Shown here in pieces: positions 9,211 to 18,470 of a DNA stretch of 64,000 nucleotides (position 1 is the first letter of the stretch; each line of letters opens with the position of its first letter). The notes beneath the pieces were generated by a model, which saw only the letters and a list, made by a program, of their open reading frames with translations, searched no databases and was not told where the DNA came from. A program made the position numbers and the translations under genes. The DNA is taken from assembly GCA_010029825.1 (NCBI GenBank), contig RGVZ01000003.1, positions 1 to 64,000 of the forward strand, given 5' to 3'. This DNA is from a bacterium. Lineage in GTDB: Bacteria > Bdellovibrionota_B > Oligoflexia > Oligoflexales > RGVZ01.

Positions 9211-10186
9211 CAAGAACGTATACGAGAAAGAGGCCCGCAAGGGCCTTTTTTTCATGGTCATGGCCTCCGTGTTCTTCTCGTTCATGGGGGCCATGGTCAA
9301 TTACGCGCAGATTCTGGAGCCCGAAGGGTCGCCCCTGGTCTCGAGTTTCGTGCGCCTGATCGTCAACATCCTGGTGATCGCGGGGGTCGCGTGGCATTCG
9401 GGCGAGCTCTGGAAATTGCCGGGTGATCGCAGGCCGTCGCTGTGGGCACGCGGATTTTTCGGGGCGCTGTCCCTGATCTTCGTCATGTACGGAATCCACG
9501 CGATTGGCGTCGGCGAGACGTCGTTCCTTCATGCCAGCAACAGCATCATCATCGCGGCCCTGAGCCCCTTTGTGTTGCGGCAGGCCAATTCCCGTCTGGC
9601 GTGGGTCGCGATCGCCGGGGCAACCATCGGACTGTGGTTTTTGGCCCAGCCCCGGTTTGAGGACCACAATCCGGCGGGTCGTATTGTCGCCCTGCTGTCC
9701 GGCGTCTGGGCTGCCATCGCCTACTTGATGATCGCGCGGGCCGGACGGAGCAACTCGTCCAATACGGTCATTTTCTACCTGTGCGGGGTTGGAATGATGT
9801 TGCACATGCTCATCTTCATGGGGAACGGCGCTGGAGTGCCGGTTCCCGGCAGCGCGACAGGCATCGTCTGGCCGCGAAGACCCGTCACGTACGGGTTTCT
9901 CGTCGGGGCCGGCGTGATGGCCAGCGTGGCCCAGTTTTTCCTGACGGCCGCCTATCAGAGCGCGCCGGCCGCGCTGAACGCCGCGGTCAGTTACCTGACT
10001 CCCGTTTTGAACCTCGGTTGGTCGGTTTTTGTCTTTGGCCGCCACCCGGACGGTCTGGCACTTGCAGGAGCCGCCATGGTCCTTGTTTGCGGCGTTGCCT
10101 TGCCTGTCATCGGGGTTTCAGCTAGAAAGAAGACAAAACAGGCTCACGCCGCGAAAGCACAAGATTCAGAGAGTCTCTCGCTCTAA
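9194..10186 (+). CDS. EamA/DMT-family transporter (start uncertain: TTG 9194 or ATG 9254)
   Basis: Multiple TM segments; GETSFLHASNSIIIAALSPFVL, PVLNLGWSVFVFG. Confidence 0.82.
   Translation: MSRKPDKNVYEKEARKGLFFMVMASVFFSFMGAMVNYAQILEPEGSPLVSSFVRLIVNILVIAGVAWHSGELWKLPGDRRPSLWARGFFGALSLIFVMYGIHAIGVGETSFLHASNSIIIAALSPFVLRQANSRLAWVAIAGATIGLWFLAQPRFEDHNPAGRIVALLSGVWAAIAYLMIARAGRSNSSNTVIFYLCGVGMMLHMLIFMGNGAGVPVPGSATGIVWPRRPVTYGFLVGAGVMASVAQFFLTAAYQSAPAALNAAVSYLTPVLNLGWSVFVFGRHPDGLALAGAAMVLVCGVALPVIGVSARKKTKQAHAAKAQDSESLSL
9231..9252 (+). terminator. Canonical-looking intrinsic terminator hairpin inside/at the start of the EamA ORF
   Basis: AGGCCC-GCAA-GGGCCT followed by a T-run (9246-9252). Confidence 0.5.
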
Positions 10187-10206
10187 TTTTTCCCAGGGAG
10201 TCACCT

Positions 10207-10827
10207 TTGCAACCAGTTGAGATCATGCCCATCCAAGATTCGTTGATCCTGCGCGCGCGCGGCTCGGAACTTCTCATCCTTGCCCAGCATGTCACCGAGC
10301 TGAAGCAGCGTAAGTCGCCACGCGATTTCTCCATGTACTTTACCTCCGAGGCCCTCGTGAACCGCCCGGCGCGGAAATTGTTCGAGTCATGGCTCCGGAA
10401 GGACAACAGCCTGTGGAAACGCTTGTTTGACCTGGTTCACGAAATGGAACTGGGCGCAACGGAGCATGTCGATGAGAAGCCTGAAGTGAAGGCAAAACAT
10501 GTGGAATTGAATTCCAAGGCGTCTGTGGTCGAGCCGGTCGCCAAGGCTGAAAAAGCCGGGAAGCCCGCGAAGGCGGCCAAGGCCGAGAAGCCTGAAAAAG
10601 CTGAAAAGCCCGACAAGGCTGAGAAAACTGACAAGGCCCAGAAGGCTTCCCCGAAAAAGGCCAGCTCCGATACGGGTACGAAAAATGCCTCCGCGACCAA
10701 GTCAGCCAAAGTTGAGAAGTCTGCCAAGCCGGCCGCGAAGCCTGCTGCCAAAACTTCCGCCGCGAAGCCTGCTGCCAAATCAAAGCCCGCGGCCAAGTCC
10801 ACCAGCAAGTCGTCAACGAAGCGCTGA
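10207..10827 (+). CDS. Hypothetical protein with long Lys/Ala/Pro histone-H1-like tail
   Basis: Folded ~80 aa head then AKAEKPEKAEKPDKAEKTDK ... KPAAKPAAKTSAAKPAAKS. Confidence 0.7.
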   Translation: MQPVEIMPIQDSLILRARGSELLILAQHVTELKQRKSPRDFSMYFTSEALVNRPARKLFESWLRKDNSLWKRLFDLVHEMELGATEHVDEKPEVKAKHVELNSKASVVEPVAKAEKAGKPAKAAKAEKPEKAEKPDKAEKTDKAQKASPKKASSDTGTKNASATKSAKVEKSAKPAAKPAAKTSAAKPAAKSKPAAKSTSKSSTKR

Positions 10828-11108
10828 TGATCCGCAAGTATCTCGTCATCGGCAACCGGATCTCGCTCGCCTCGACGAGGCGGGACTCAATCCAGGCCAC
10901 CGGGCCTCTTATTGAGCTCCTGATGCCGATCGACGTGTACTGGCAGTTGGAGGAAGAGTTCAAGAAGTACGACATGATGGCGTCCGAGGGGGATGACACC
11001 ATGGTGCTCGCCGAACTCAACAAGAAGATCCTCTCGCGGGTCATCCCTTACGCCGTGAATGAGAAAGAGCGAATCTGGCTCCATAAGAACGTGGACAACA
11101 AGGGATGA
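10827..11108 (+). CDS. Hypothetical protein (93 aa)
   Basis: Start overlaps upstream stop, end overlaps downstream start; compact operon. Confidence 0.65.
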   Translation: MIRKYLVIGNRISLASTRRDSIQATGPLIELLMPIDVYWQLEEEFKKYDMMASEGDDTMVLAELNKKILSRVIPYAVNEKERIWLHKNVDNKG

Positions 11109-11737
11109 ATCGCGCGGTTTTCCTTGACCGTGACGGAATCCTCAACGTCGACCGCGGATACACCTGGCGCCTTGCCGACCTTGTCGTTCCAGGCGGTGTT
11201 CCAGAGTCCCTTTCTCTCTTGAAAAAACTTGGTTTAAAGCTCGTTGTCGTGACGAACCAGAGTGGCGTCGCCCGGGGCAAGTTCGCGATGTCGGATGTCG
11301 CGGCATTCAACGCGGCGCTGGAGTCCGAGGTTGTCCGGCGCGGTGGGCCGCGATTCGACATGATCATGACATGTCCTCATCATCCCGATGGCAGTGTGGC
11401 TCCCTATAACGTGAGTTGCGAGTGCCGCAAGCCGGGCGTGAAACTCCTCAGGGATGCCGCCGCGACCCTCGACATCGATTGTTCCAGAAGTTTCATGATC
11501 GGGGACAAGTGGAGTGACGTTCTGTGCGGGTTTCGTGCCGACGCCCGGCCCATCCTGGTTCAGGAGGCCGCGAGCCTTTCCTATGACTTGCCAGAGGGAG
11601 TTCGTATCACCAGACCGGTGGCCGGGGGGGAGGGCTCACGTTCCGGCGGGATCGCGACCTCTGTCGAAACCGGCGACGTCGAGATCTATTCGTCCTTGTC
11701 GGACGCGGTGTCTCGCGTGGCTGGCCTTGAATCCTGA
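11105..11737 (+). CDS. gmhB: HAD-IIIA phosphatase, D-glycero-D-manno-heptose 1,7-bisphosphate phosphatase-like
   Basis: AVFLDRDGILNVDRGY; CPHHPDG....CECRKPG zinc-type motif; FMIGDKWSDV. Confidence 0.82.
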   Translation: MNRAVFLDRDGILNVDRGYTWRLADLVVPGGVPESLSLLKKLGLKLVVVTNQSGVARGKFAMSDVAAFNAALESEVVRRGGPRFDMIMTCPHHPDGSVAPYNVSCECRKPGVKLLRDAAATLDIDCSRSFMIGDKWSDVLCGFRADARPILVQEAASLSYDLPEGVRITRPVAGGEGSRSGGIATSVETGDVEIYSSLSDAVSRVAGLES

Positions 11738-11964
11738 AGGTCGTGTTTTTTCTTGAGCAGCATCCTGATGCGCGGCCCACACCGTTCCCCGTGACAGCCG
11801 CCAGAGCCAGTCCCGGCCATGCGATTGACGTCCTCGACCGTGTCGCAGGCCTTGATGGCAGGCAGGACTTTGCCGAGCGGGATGCCTTTGCAGATGCAAA
11901 CAACCGTCGCCAGTCGCTTGATGCGTTCTTCTTTTTCTTCTTTCGTCAGCTCTTTGTTGGTCAC
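11686..11964 (-). CDS. BFD-like [2Fe-2S]-binding protein
   Basis: VVCICKGIPLGKVLPAIKACDTVEDVNRMAGTGSGGCHGERCGPRI: CxC plus CxxxxC; GTG start at 11964. Confidence 0.72.
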   Translation of the reverse strand: MTNKELTKEEKEERIKRLATVVCICKGIPLGKVLPAIKACDTVEDVNRMAGTGSGGCHGERCGPRIRMLLKKKHDLQDSRPATRDTASDKDE

Positions 11965-12698
11965 TGATAGAGCTCTCCAAGCCATCGAAGCCACCGTGGG
12001 TCCAAATTGCCGAACACGGCAGGCGTCGCGTTGCACGCGGCATGGAACGCGACGGGAACCCAGATACTCCGGAATTCAAGGTAAAGCCAGTCCGCGATCA
12101 GCGCAAGGAGCAGCGGGCCGGGCGGAACCCCGCCCGGATTTCCGGCGAGGATGCCGGCCAGGGTCGGGCCGGTGTGCACCCACGCGAACAGCACAGCCGC
12201 GAAATAACTGCCGGCGAGGTTCCCGCAGTCCCGGCGCAGCCTTGGCGAAACAAGGCCGCGATAGACAAGTTCCTCGAGGATCGGCGCCAGCATCACGGTT
12301 GCCAGCCACCAAAAGGCGGGTGGCCGCGCCAACTCAGGATCGCGTGCGCCGTGGAGCGAAACGGGAATCCAGATGGACGTCGCGGCCGCGGCCGTGGCGG
12401 CGAGGGCCAGCCATCCCGGTCCAACGATCATGATCGCCGTCGTGACCGACTTGCGGTTGCCACCGGGGCCGACGAAGCTCATTACGGGTTGGCGCACCAA
12501 GATCCACGCGAGGGCGATGATGAGCGTGTGCACGACAAGTGGCGCGACGACTGGCGCGATGATGGTCGCGTTCTCAGCGGCGAAGAAATCAACGGGACGC
12601 AGCAGTCGCGTCACGGCCAGGAAACTTTCCCCAAGCAAAACGGCCACCACGATCACTTTCGTGGCGGCCGCCAGGTAACTCATGAATTCATCGCGCAT
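11961..12698 (-). CDS. CPBP-family (CAAX/Abi-like) intramembrane metalloprotease
   Basis: EELVYRGLV, FAWVHTGP, FHAACNATPA motifs in a TM protein. Confidence 0.82.
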   Translation of the reverse strand: MRDEFMSYLAAATKVIVVAVLLGESFLAVTRLLRPVDFFAAENATIIAPVVAPLVVHTLIIALAWILVRQPVMSFVGPGGNRKSVTTAIMIVGPGWLALAATAAAATSIWIPVSLHGARDPELARPPAFWWLATVMLAPILEELVYRGLVSPRLRRDCGNLAGSYFAAVLFAWVHTGPTLAGILAGNPGGVPPGPLLLALIADWLYLEFRSIWVPVAFHAACNATPAVFGNLDPRWLRWLGELYQ

Positions 12699-12710
12699 TG
12701 CAGGCCGGGG

Positions 12711-13490
12711 CTACGCGCTTGCGCTTGCGTTCAGTTGTTTCAACAAGCGCTCGAGACCCTTTTTGCCCTGATCGCTCATCTTTTCGAACGCGATTCCCAC
12801 TTTCTTTCCGTCATTTGTCCGCCATACGACGTGGCTCTTGAGCTGGGCCATCTCGGCGCCGGCTTTCTCGTTCTTCGGGATCGGGAGCTCGATCGCGACC
12901 TCTTCGCCAACCTTCAACTTCGCGGCGGCAGACAACTGGATGCACGCGCCGCCGATGCTGACATTGATCAGCTGTCCGGGAAATTTCGGTGTGCGTTTTC
13001 CGCGTCCCGCGCTCTTGCCCAGGAGGCGTGTCTTCGGATTGAAGTCAAAGCGTCGCTGGACGCGGAACTTGCCGACCAGGAAGCGATCGATTTTCTCGCC
13101 GAGCTGCTCCGAGCGGACGGGCTTGCGTACCCACATCCCGGCATCGTCATACGCGAACAGCTCGTCGCCAACGGCCTTCTTCACGATGTCATCGGGGAAA
13201 GCCGTAAGCAGGACCGGTCCGTGGAAGACCTTGCGGATCGCGTGGATCAGGGTGACCCCGTCCGTGTCGGGCAGGTCGAAGTCAACGACGCAGAGGTCTG
13301 GAACAACCGGATTGACCTTTGAACCTTCCGCGTTTTCGCCGCCCTCGAGGATTTCAAGCGCTTGCTTGCCGTTGGCCGCGACGACCACCGTGATTCCCGG
13401 GATCTTGTCCTTGAATACCTCGGAGCTCATGACCATGCTTGGCTTGCTCGGGTCGACAATCAGCACCGTACTCATGCGCGCATCTCCCAT
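12711..13490 (-). CDS. Response regulator receiver domain fused to PilZ domain
   Basis: VLIVDPSKPS, LCVVDFDLPDTDG, KPVRSEQL; then KTRLLGKS... INVSIGGACIQL (PilZ-type). Confidence 0.8.
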   Translation of the reverse strand: MGDARMSTVLIVDPSKPSMVMSSEVFKDKIPGITVVVAANGKQALEILEGGENAEGSKVNPVVPDLCVVDFDLPDTDGVTLIHAIRKVFHGPVLLTAFPDDIVKKAVGDELFAYDDAGMWVRKPVRSEQLGEKIDRFLVGKFRVQRRFDFNPKTRLLGKSAGRGKRTPKFPGQLINVSIGGACIQLSAAAKLKVGEEVAIELPIPKNEKAGAEMAQLKSHVVWRTNDGKKVGIAFEKMSDQGKKGLERLLKQLNASASA

Positions 13491-13670
13491 GTCTCGGCAT
13501 TTCTGGTCTTGGTAATCCGGGAAATTCCCGGGCCAAGCGAAGTGATTTCAACTGATTCAACGTGAGCGACAACGCTGAAGAACGGCGCTTTCGCAGCGTG
13601 AAACCCCTCTCGATCCATTATCCCAGCTTTCTTTCGTCAAGAGAATCCGCCTGACGCCGATCCACAGGTC

Positions 13671-15011
13671 GTGCCGCGGGTTCGCGGCTCGCGAGCCCGG
13701 TTCAACCCTTTGGTTTTGCGGCAAATGCGGGAATATTGTTCAAAAACAGTGAGTGTCAGAAAATTTCGCGGTCCCGCGATGATGGTAGTTTTCTGCGCGG
13801 TTTTCGTGATGCTTTCCTCGCGCGCGGATGCCCGCGGGTTCACGACCCGGTACGAATCGATGCGTGCGTCACTGACATTACCAGCGCATGCGCATGAAAT
13901 TCAGGTGGCGCCTGCCCTCGAGCAAATCGAGCGCAGGGTCCAGGCGGCCGAGTCAGATTCGCGCGTCGAACCGCTTTATCTTGCCGTGCCTGTCGACGAT
14001 GATGAGCGCGCCGCGATGGCCCTGAAACTCGCAAAGCCCAAGAAGTATCGCGCGCTGATGGCCGCGCTGGACGCTGAATTGGCGAAATCAACCGCCAGAC
14101 CTGTGGATCCCCATGTGGATCCCCATGAAGAGGCCGAAGTGACCACCGGCAGTGGCGACCGGGTGGCGCAAGCGGGTCAAGAACCACAGGGCGCCCACGG
14201 TAACCAGAACAACATGGTCAACCCGGTGGCCGCGGATGATCTGAACAAGACTCGAAAAATTCGTGTTCATCCTGACCTTTTCCGCTTGATGTCAGCCGCC
14301 GCGGTCACGACCAGGATGCAGCGCACCCATGTGCGGGTATCGATTGATTCCGCCCGGTTGCTGGACAAACCGGACGCGCGCGGGGAACTGCTCGCGCAGC
14401 TGGCACCTTTCATGGAGGCCGATGAGCTGAGAAAGGTCGCCGGGAAGTTGCGCATTGCGCAGCAACTGGATGTGGATGCCGATTTGCTGCCGGCGGGCCC
14501 GCGCAGGGCGGTCAAGTCGTTCGAGATCTTCCGGGGACCGAATTGCTTCATGACGGCTCTGGCGTTCCAGTACCCGAAAATGGTGCGCAGCCAGCTGGTC
14601 AACATCAAGACCGAGCGGGACCATCATGAGGTGATGATCAACAACGACGAGCTGTGGCGGGTTCTGCAAAGCTCGTTTTACGAAGTGGACCCCGCGCGTT
14701 CGCCCTTGAAATTCGGCGACATGATTGTCTTTTTCCAGTTACCGGCCAACCTGAAGTCCCCGACGGACGCGGATATTTCCTATCGCTGGGTCAAGCACGC
14801 CACTACCTATCTGTTCAACGATTTCGCTTATTCAAAAGGCTCGAAAAGCCCAAATTCTCCTTATCTTGTCGGGACGTTACGGTCAGAGTGGAGGGCCTGG
14901 GAGAAACACGTGGCGAGCGGGGGTGGAAACCTCGGGGTAAAAGTCTTCCGTAAACCCCTCAAGAGTGCTACAAGCCGACCTCCAAAGGCGCTGGACGACT
15001 GGTTGTACTGA
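13671..15011 (+). CDS. Hypothetical protein with NlpC/P60-like Cys-GD-His pattern
   Basis: GPNCFMTAL ... LKFGDMIVFFQ ... WVKHATTYLFND ... PNSPYLVGTL; possible N-terminal membrane segment. Confidence 0.6.
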   Translation: MPRVRGSRARFNPLVLRQMREYCSKTVSVRKFRGPAMMVVFCAVFVMLSSRADARGFTTRYESMRASLTLPAHAHEIQVAPALEQIERRVQAAESDSRVEPLYLAVPVDDDERAAMALKLAKPKKYRALMAALDAELAKSTARPVDPHVDPHEEAEVTTGSGDRVAQAGQEPQGAHGNQNNMVNPVAADDLNKTRKIRVHPDLFRLMSAAAVTTRMQRTHVRVSIDSARLLDKPDARGELLAQLAPFMEADELRKVAGKLRIAQQLDVDADLLPAGPRRAVKSFEIFRGPNCFMTALAFQYPKMVRSQLVNIKTERDHHEVMINNDELWRVLQSSFYEVDPARSPLKFGDMIVFFQLPANLKSPTDADISYRWVKHATTYLFNDFAYSKGSKSPNSPYLVGTLRSEWRAWEKHVASGGGNLGVKVFRKPLKSATSRPPKALDDWLY

Positions 15012-15062
15012 CGATTTGCCGGTCCGGCGTGACTCGATTCCCTCGTATCCAAGAGATTCGCA

Positions 15063-16328
15063 ATGTCCCCGATCAAGACTCAAATCCAGAGGGGCGCCAG
15101 AGCGCGCCGTGCCCCCGCACCCCAGGCGGATCGCGGTTGCCGGGTCGAGGGTGGTGGATGCGGATCCTGCGTTCTTGTGAACTCCTCTTACGAACCATCG
15201 CTGCAGGCCAAGTTCACCAAGGGTCTCAAACACCTCGAGGCCGCGAACCTGCTCGGCACGGCCCAGATCCTTGGCGTCAACGAAGCGCCGCGGCGCCTCG
15301 GTTACCGGACGCTGGTGAAACTGGCGGTCCGCCCCAAGGCCTCCGTCGGCCGGGACGCGTCGATGGACCGTTTCGCGATCGGCCTTTTTGAGCCCGGCAG
15401 CCACGTGGTCATGGACCAGATCGAACACTGCCCGATCCATGCTCCGGCCCTGCGCTGGATGTTGCGCGACCTGCGCCGCGCCCTCAACGAGTCGCCGGTG
15501 CAGCCCTGGAACGAGACGACCGGCCAGGGAGATTTGCGGTATCTCGTGGCGCGGTCTTCGCACCTGACCAACGAGATCATGTTGACGTTTGTGGTGCGCG
15601 ATACCAGCCAGAAGGCCCATCTCCAGAAAATCGTCAGCCGCCTGAAACGTGAGGGGCACAAGGTCGCCTCCACCCAAATGAATATCAACGCCGAATCCGG
15701 AAACGCGATCTTCGGCGAGGAAACGATCCGTCTCACGGGCAACGACCGTCTGCGCGAACGCCTGTGCGACTTGGGATTTGAGGTCGGTCCGACCGCCTTT
15801 TTCCAGGTGAACCCATGGCAGGCCGCCATGATGTATCGCCGTGTTGAGCAGCTCGCCGGACTCGCGTCTCCGGGCGGAGTGGCCTGGGACCTTTACTGCG
15901 GGATCGGCCAGATGTCGTTGATGATGGCGCGGCAGGGTTTCCGCGTGTTCGGGGTCGAGGAGAACGAAGCCGCTGTCGCCGACGCTGCCCTGAACGCCAA
16001 GCGCAACGATTTGTCGGAGCGGACCACGTTTCTCGCGGCTCGCGTTGAGGACTCGGAGACGGCCTTCCCGGCATGGGCGCAGAAGCCCGAGATCATCGTC
16101 GTCAATCCATCCCGGCGCGGCTTGCACGAAGGCGCGAGGGCCCATCTGGCCCACGTCCTGAGGCAGAATCCCGACGCCAGGTTCATTTATGTCTCTTGCG
16201 AAGTCGAGACCCTGGCGCGCGACCTGGCCGCCCTTCGCCATGCCGGTTTCCGGCTGAGACAAGTTGAAGCTTTCGACATGTTCGCCCATACTGACAATCT
16301 TGAATGGTTGGCGGTGATGACCTCGTAA
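15063..16328 (+). CDS. TrmA/RlmC/RlmD-type rRNA uracil-C5 methyltransferase
   Basis: VAWDLYCGIGQMSLMMARQG, VNPSRRGLHEG, FIYVSCEVETLARDL; N-terminal Cys-rich CRVEGGGCGSC. Confidence 0.85.
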   Translation: MSPIKTQIQRGARARRAPAPQADRGCRVEGGGCGSCVLVNSSYEPSLQAKFTKGLKHLEAANLLGTAQILGVNEAPRRLGYRTLVKLAVRPKASVGRDASMDRFAIGLFEPGSHVVMDQIEHCPIHAPALRWMLRDLRRALNESPVQPWNETTGQGDLRYLVARSSHLTNEIMLTFVVRDTSQKAHLQKIVSRLKREGHKVASTQMNINAESGNAIFGEETIRLTGNDRLRERLCDLGFEVGPTAFFQVNPWQAAMMYRRVEQLAGLASPGGVAWDLYCGIGQMSLMMARQGFRVFGVEENEAAVADAALNAKRNDLSERTTFLAARVEDSETAFPAWAQKPEIIVVNPSRRGLHEGARAHLAHVLRQNPDARFIYVSCEVETLARDLAALRHAGFRLRQVEAFDMFAHTDNLEWLAVMTS

Positions 16329-16340
16329 CGGAGGCTGTGC

Positions 16341-17207
16341 GTGAAAGACAAGGGCGACAAGGCAAACCTTCCCGGGACATTGATCGAGCCTTCGGGCGAC
16401 GCGTTGACCTACGACCGTTACCTCCGGGTGGATGATTTGCTGTCCCTGCAAGTTCCGCAATCGGCACCCGCGGAACACGATGAGATGCTTTTCATCATCA
16501 TCCACCAGGTCTACGAACTCTGGTTCAAGCAAATCCTGCACGAACTGGACAAGTGCGAGCGCGCGCTCAACGCGGACTCGTTGACGGAATTCTTGCGGAC
16601 GCTGAAGCGCGTCCACGCCATCCAGAAGATCCTTGTCGACCAGGTTTCGGTCCTCGAGACCATGACTCCGACGGAGTTCAACCGTTTTCGCAACAGGCTG
16701 AATCCGGCCAGCGGGTTCCAGTCACACCAGTTTCGCATCGTCGAGTTCCGCATCGGGCTCAAGGACCCCGGATATCTGAAATTTTTCCGCGCCACGCCGG
16801 AGCACATGAACCAGTTGCGCGCGGCGATGGAGCGTCCATCCATGTACGACTTGTTCCTTCGGCTGTTGGCGCGCAAGGGATACCCGGTACCAAAACGCGT
16901 GCTGGACCGGGACCCGGCCGCCGCGTGGGAACCGGATGAGCAAGTCAAAGACGTTTTGTTGTCGATTTACCGTGACCCTGGAGCGCACATCGACATGTAC
17001 AACGCGGTCGAGGCCCTCATGGACCTTGATGAGGCGTTCATGTTGTGGCGATACCGCCATGTCGCGATGGTGGAGCGCATGATCGGATTCAAGCGCGGCA
17101 CTGGTGGATCGAGCGGCGTCGAGTACCTGACCCGGACCTTGTCCAAGAGATTCTTTCCTGAATTGTGGCAGCTGAGGAGTGACCTTGGCTCGTCCCAGTG
17201 GGGGTAA
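16341..17207 (+). CDS. kynA: Tryptophan 2,3-dioxygenase
   Basis: LTYDRYLRVDDLLSLQ, EMLFIIIHQVYELWFKQILHE, FQSHQFRIVEFRIG, WRYRHVAMVERMIGFKRGTGGSSG. Confidence 0.93.
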   Translation: MKDKGDKANLPGTLIEPSGDALTYDRYLRVDDLLSLQVPQSAPAEHDEMLFIIIHQVYELWFKQILHELDKCERALNADSLTEFLRTLKRVHAIQKILVDQVSVLETMTPTEFNRFRNRLNPASGFQSHQFRIVEFRIGLKDPGYLKFFRATPEHMNQLRAAMERPSMYDLFLRLLARKGYPVPKRVLDRDPAAAWEPDEQVKDVLLSIYRDPGAHIDMYNAVEALMDLDEAFMLWRYRHVAMVERMIGFKRGTGGSSGVEYLTRTLSKRFFPELWQLRSDLGSSQWG

Positions 17208-17240
17208 AACCAATGGGAATGAAACCAATGGGGGTGCTAC

Positions 17241-18470
17241 TTGTCCAGCAATCCATTCGTCAATGATGTCACCGCGGGATTGAAGCCCTACCCGATGGAG
17301 GAGCTCAGCCGCATCAAGGCCGGGCTCGTGAAAGAAAGCAAGCCGGTCTACGACTTCGGCACGGGTGATCCGCGTATTCCGACCTGGTCCCCGGTGCGAG
17401 AGGCGCTGGTGAAGTCCCTGCCGGAAATCAGCCAGTACCCGAGCGTGAAGGGAATTGAGAAACTGGCCGTTGCCCACGCCGGTTACTTGAAGCGCAGGTT
17501 CAACCTGGCGACGGGAAATGACCTGGCCGTCATCCCAAGCCAGGGCAGTAAAGAGGCTATCTTCAACATTGCCCTGTGTCTCGTCGGACGGGCTGGCGGC
17601 AAGAAACACATGATTTATCCGGATCCTGGTTATCCGGTTTACCGGAGTTCGACCCTTTATGCCGGCGGCATCCCGTGGCCCGTGCGTGTCAGTGAGTCAA
17701 GTGGCTGGTTGCTGGAACCGTGGGAACTTCCGGATCACGTACAACAGAACGCCGCCGCGATCTGGATCAATCACCCCCACAATCCGACCGGCGCGACCGC
17801 GCCACTCGATTACTGGAAACGGGTGATTGATTGGTGCCACAAGACGGACACGATCCTGCTTTCAGACGATTGCTATGTGGACATTTATGACACGGCTCTC
17901 GACGGACAACTGGCCGGAAAATTCCCGGGTGGGGCATTTCCGCCGGTCGAGACCGACCCGCGGCCATTGAACCCTCTGCAGCTGACGACGGATCGCGTCC
18001 TGTCATTCATGAGCCTTTCCAAGCGCTCAGGCTTGACCGGGTATCGCGCGGGCATGGTTGCGGGTGACCCGCGGATCATCAAGCCGTTCCTGAACGCGCG
18101 CGCGAATTTCGGCGTCGGATCACCTGACTTCATCCAGCATGCCGCCGCAGTCGCGTGGGCGGACGACGAGCATGTCGTCGAGCGTCGCAGGATTTTTTCA
18201 CGCCGCCTCGCGACTTTCGGTCCGTTGCTGAAAGAACTGGGCATGATCAAGGCGATCCCGTCGACGACGTTCTACCTGTGGGCGAAGATCCCGCCAAGGT
18301 TTGGCGACGATGACGTCAAGTTTGTCCTCGATCTCGCGCGGATCGGCGTGATCGCGTCGCCCTCGCAATGGCTGAGCGAGGGGATCCGGGGTTACGTGCG
18401 GTTCGCTCTGGTTCCCGAGGACGCGCCCATGCAACAAGCCATGAATCTTTTGCGCGAGTATCTGAAATGA
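17241..18470 (+). CDS. dapC: PLP-dependent class I/II aminotransferase, probable succinyldiaminopimelate transaminase (DapC-like)
   Basis: AAIWINHPHNPTGATAP, DDCYVDIY, SLSKRSGLTGYRAGMVAGD; overlaps dapD by ATGA. Confidence 0.8.
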   Translation: MSSNPFVNDVTAGLKPYPMEELSRIKAGLVKESKPVYDFGTGDPRIPTWSPVREALVKSLPEISQYPSVKGIEKLAVAHAGYLKRRFNLATGNDLAVIPSQGSKEAIFNIALCLVGRAGGKKHMIYPDPGYPVYRSSTLYAGGIPWPVRVSESSGWLLEPWELPDHVQQNAAAIWINHPHNPTGATAPLDYWKRVIDWCHKTDTILLSDDCYVDIYDTALDGQLAGKFPGGAFPPVETDPRPLNPLQLTTDRVLSFMSLSKRSGLTGYRAGMVAGDPRIIKPFLNARANFGVGSPDFIQHAAAVAWADDEHVVERRRIFSRRLATFGPLLKELGMIKAIPSTTFYLWAKIPPRFGDDDVKFVLDLARIGVIASPSQWLSEGIRGYVRFALVPEDAPMQQAMNLLREYLK

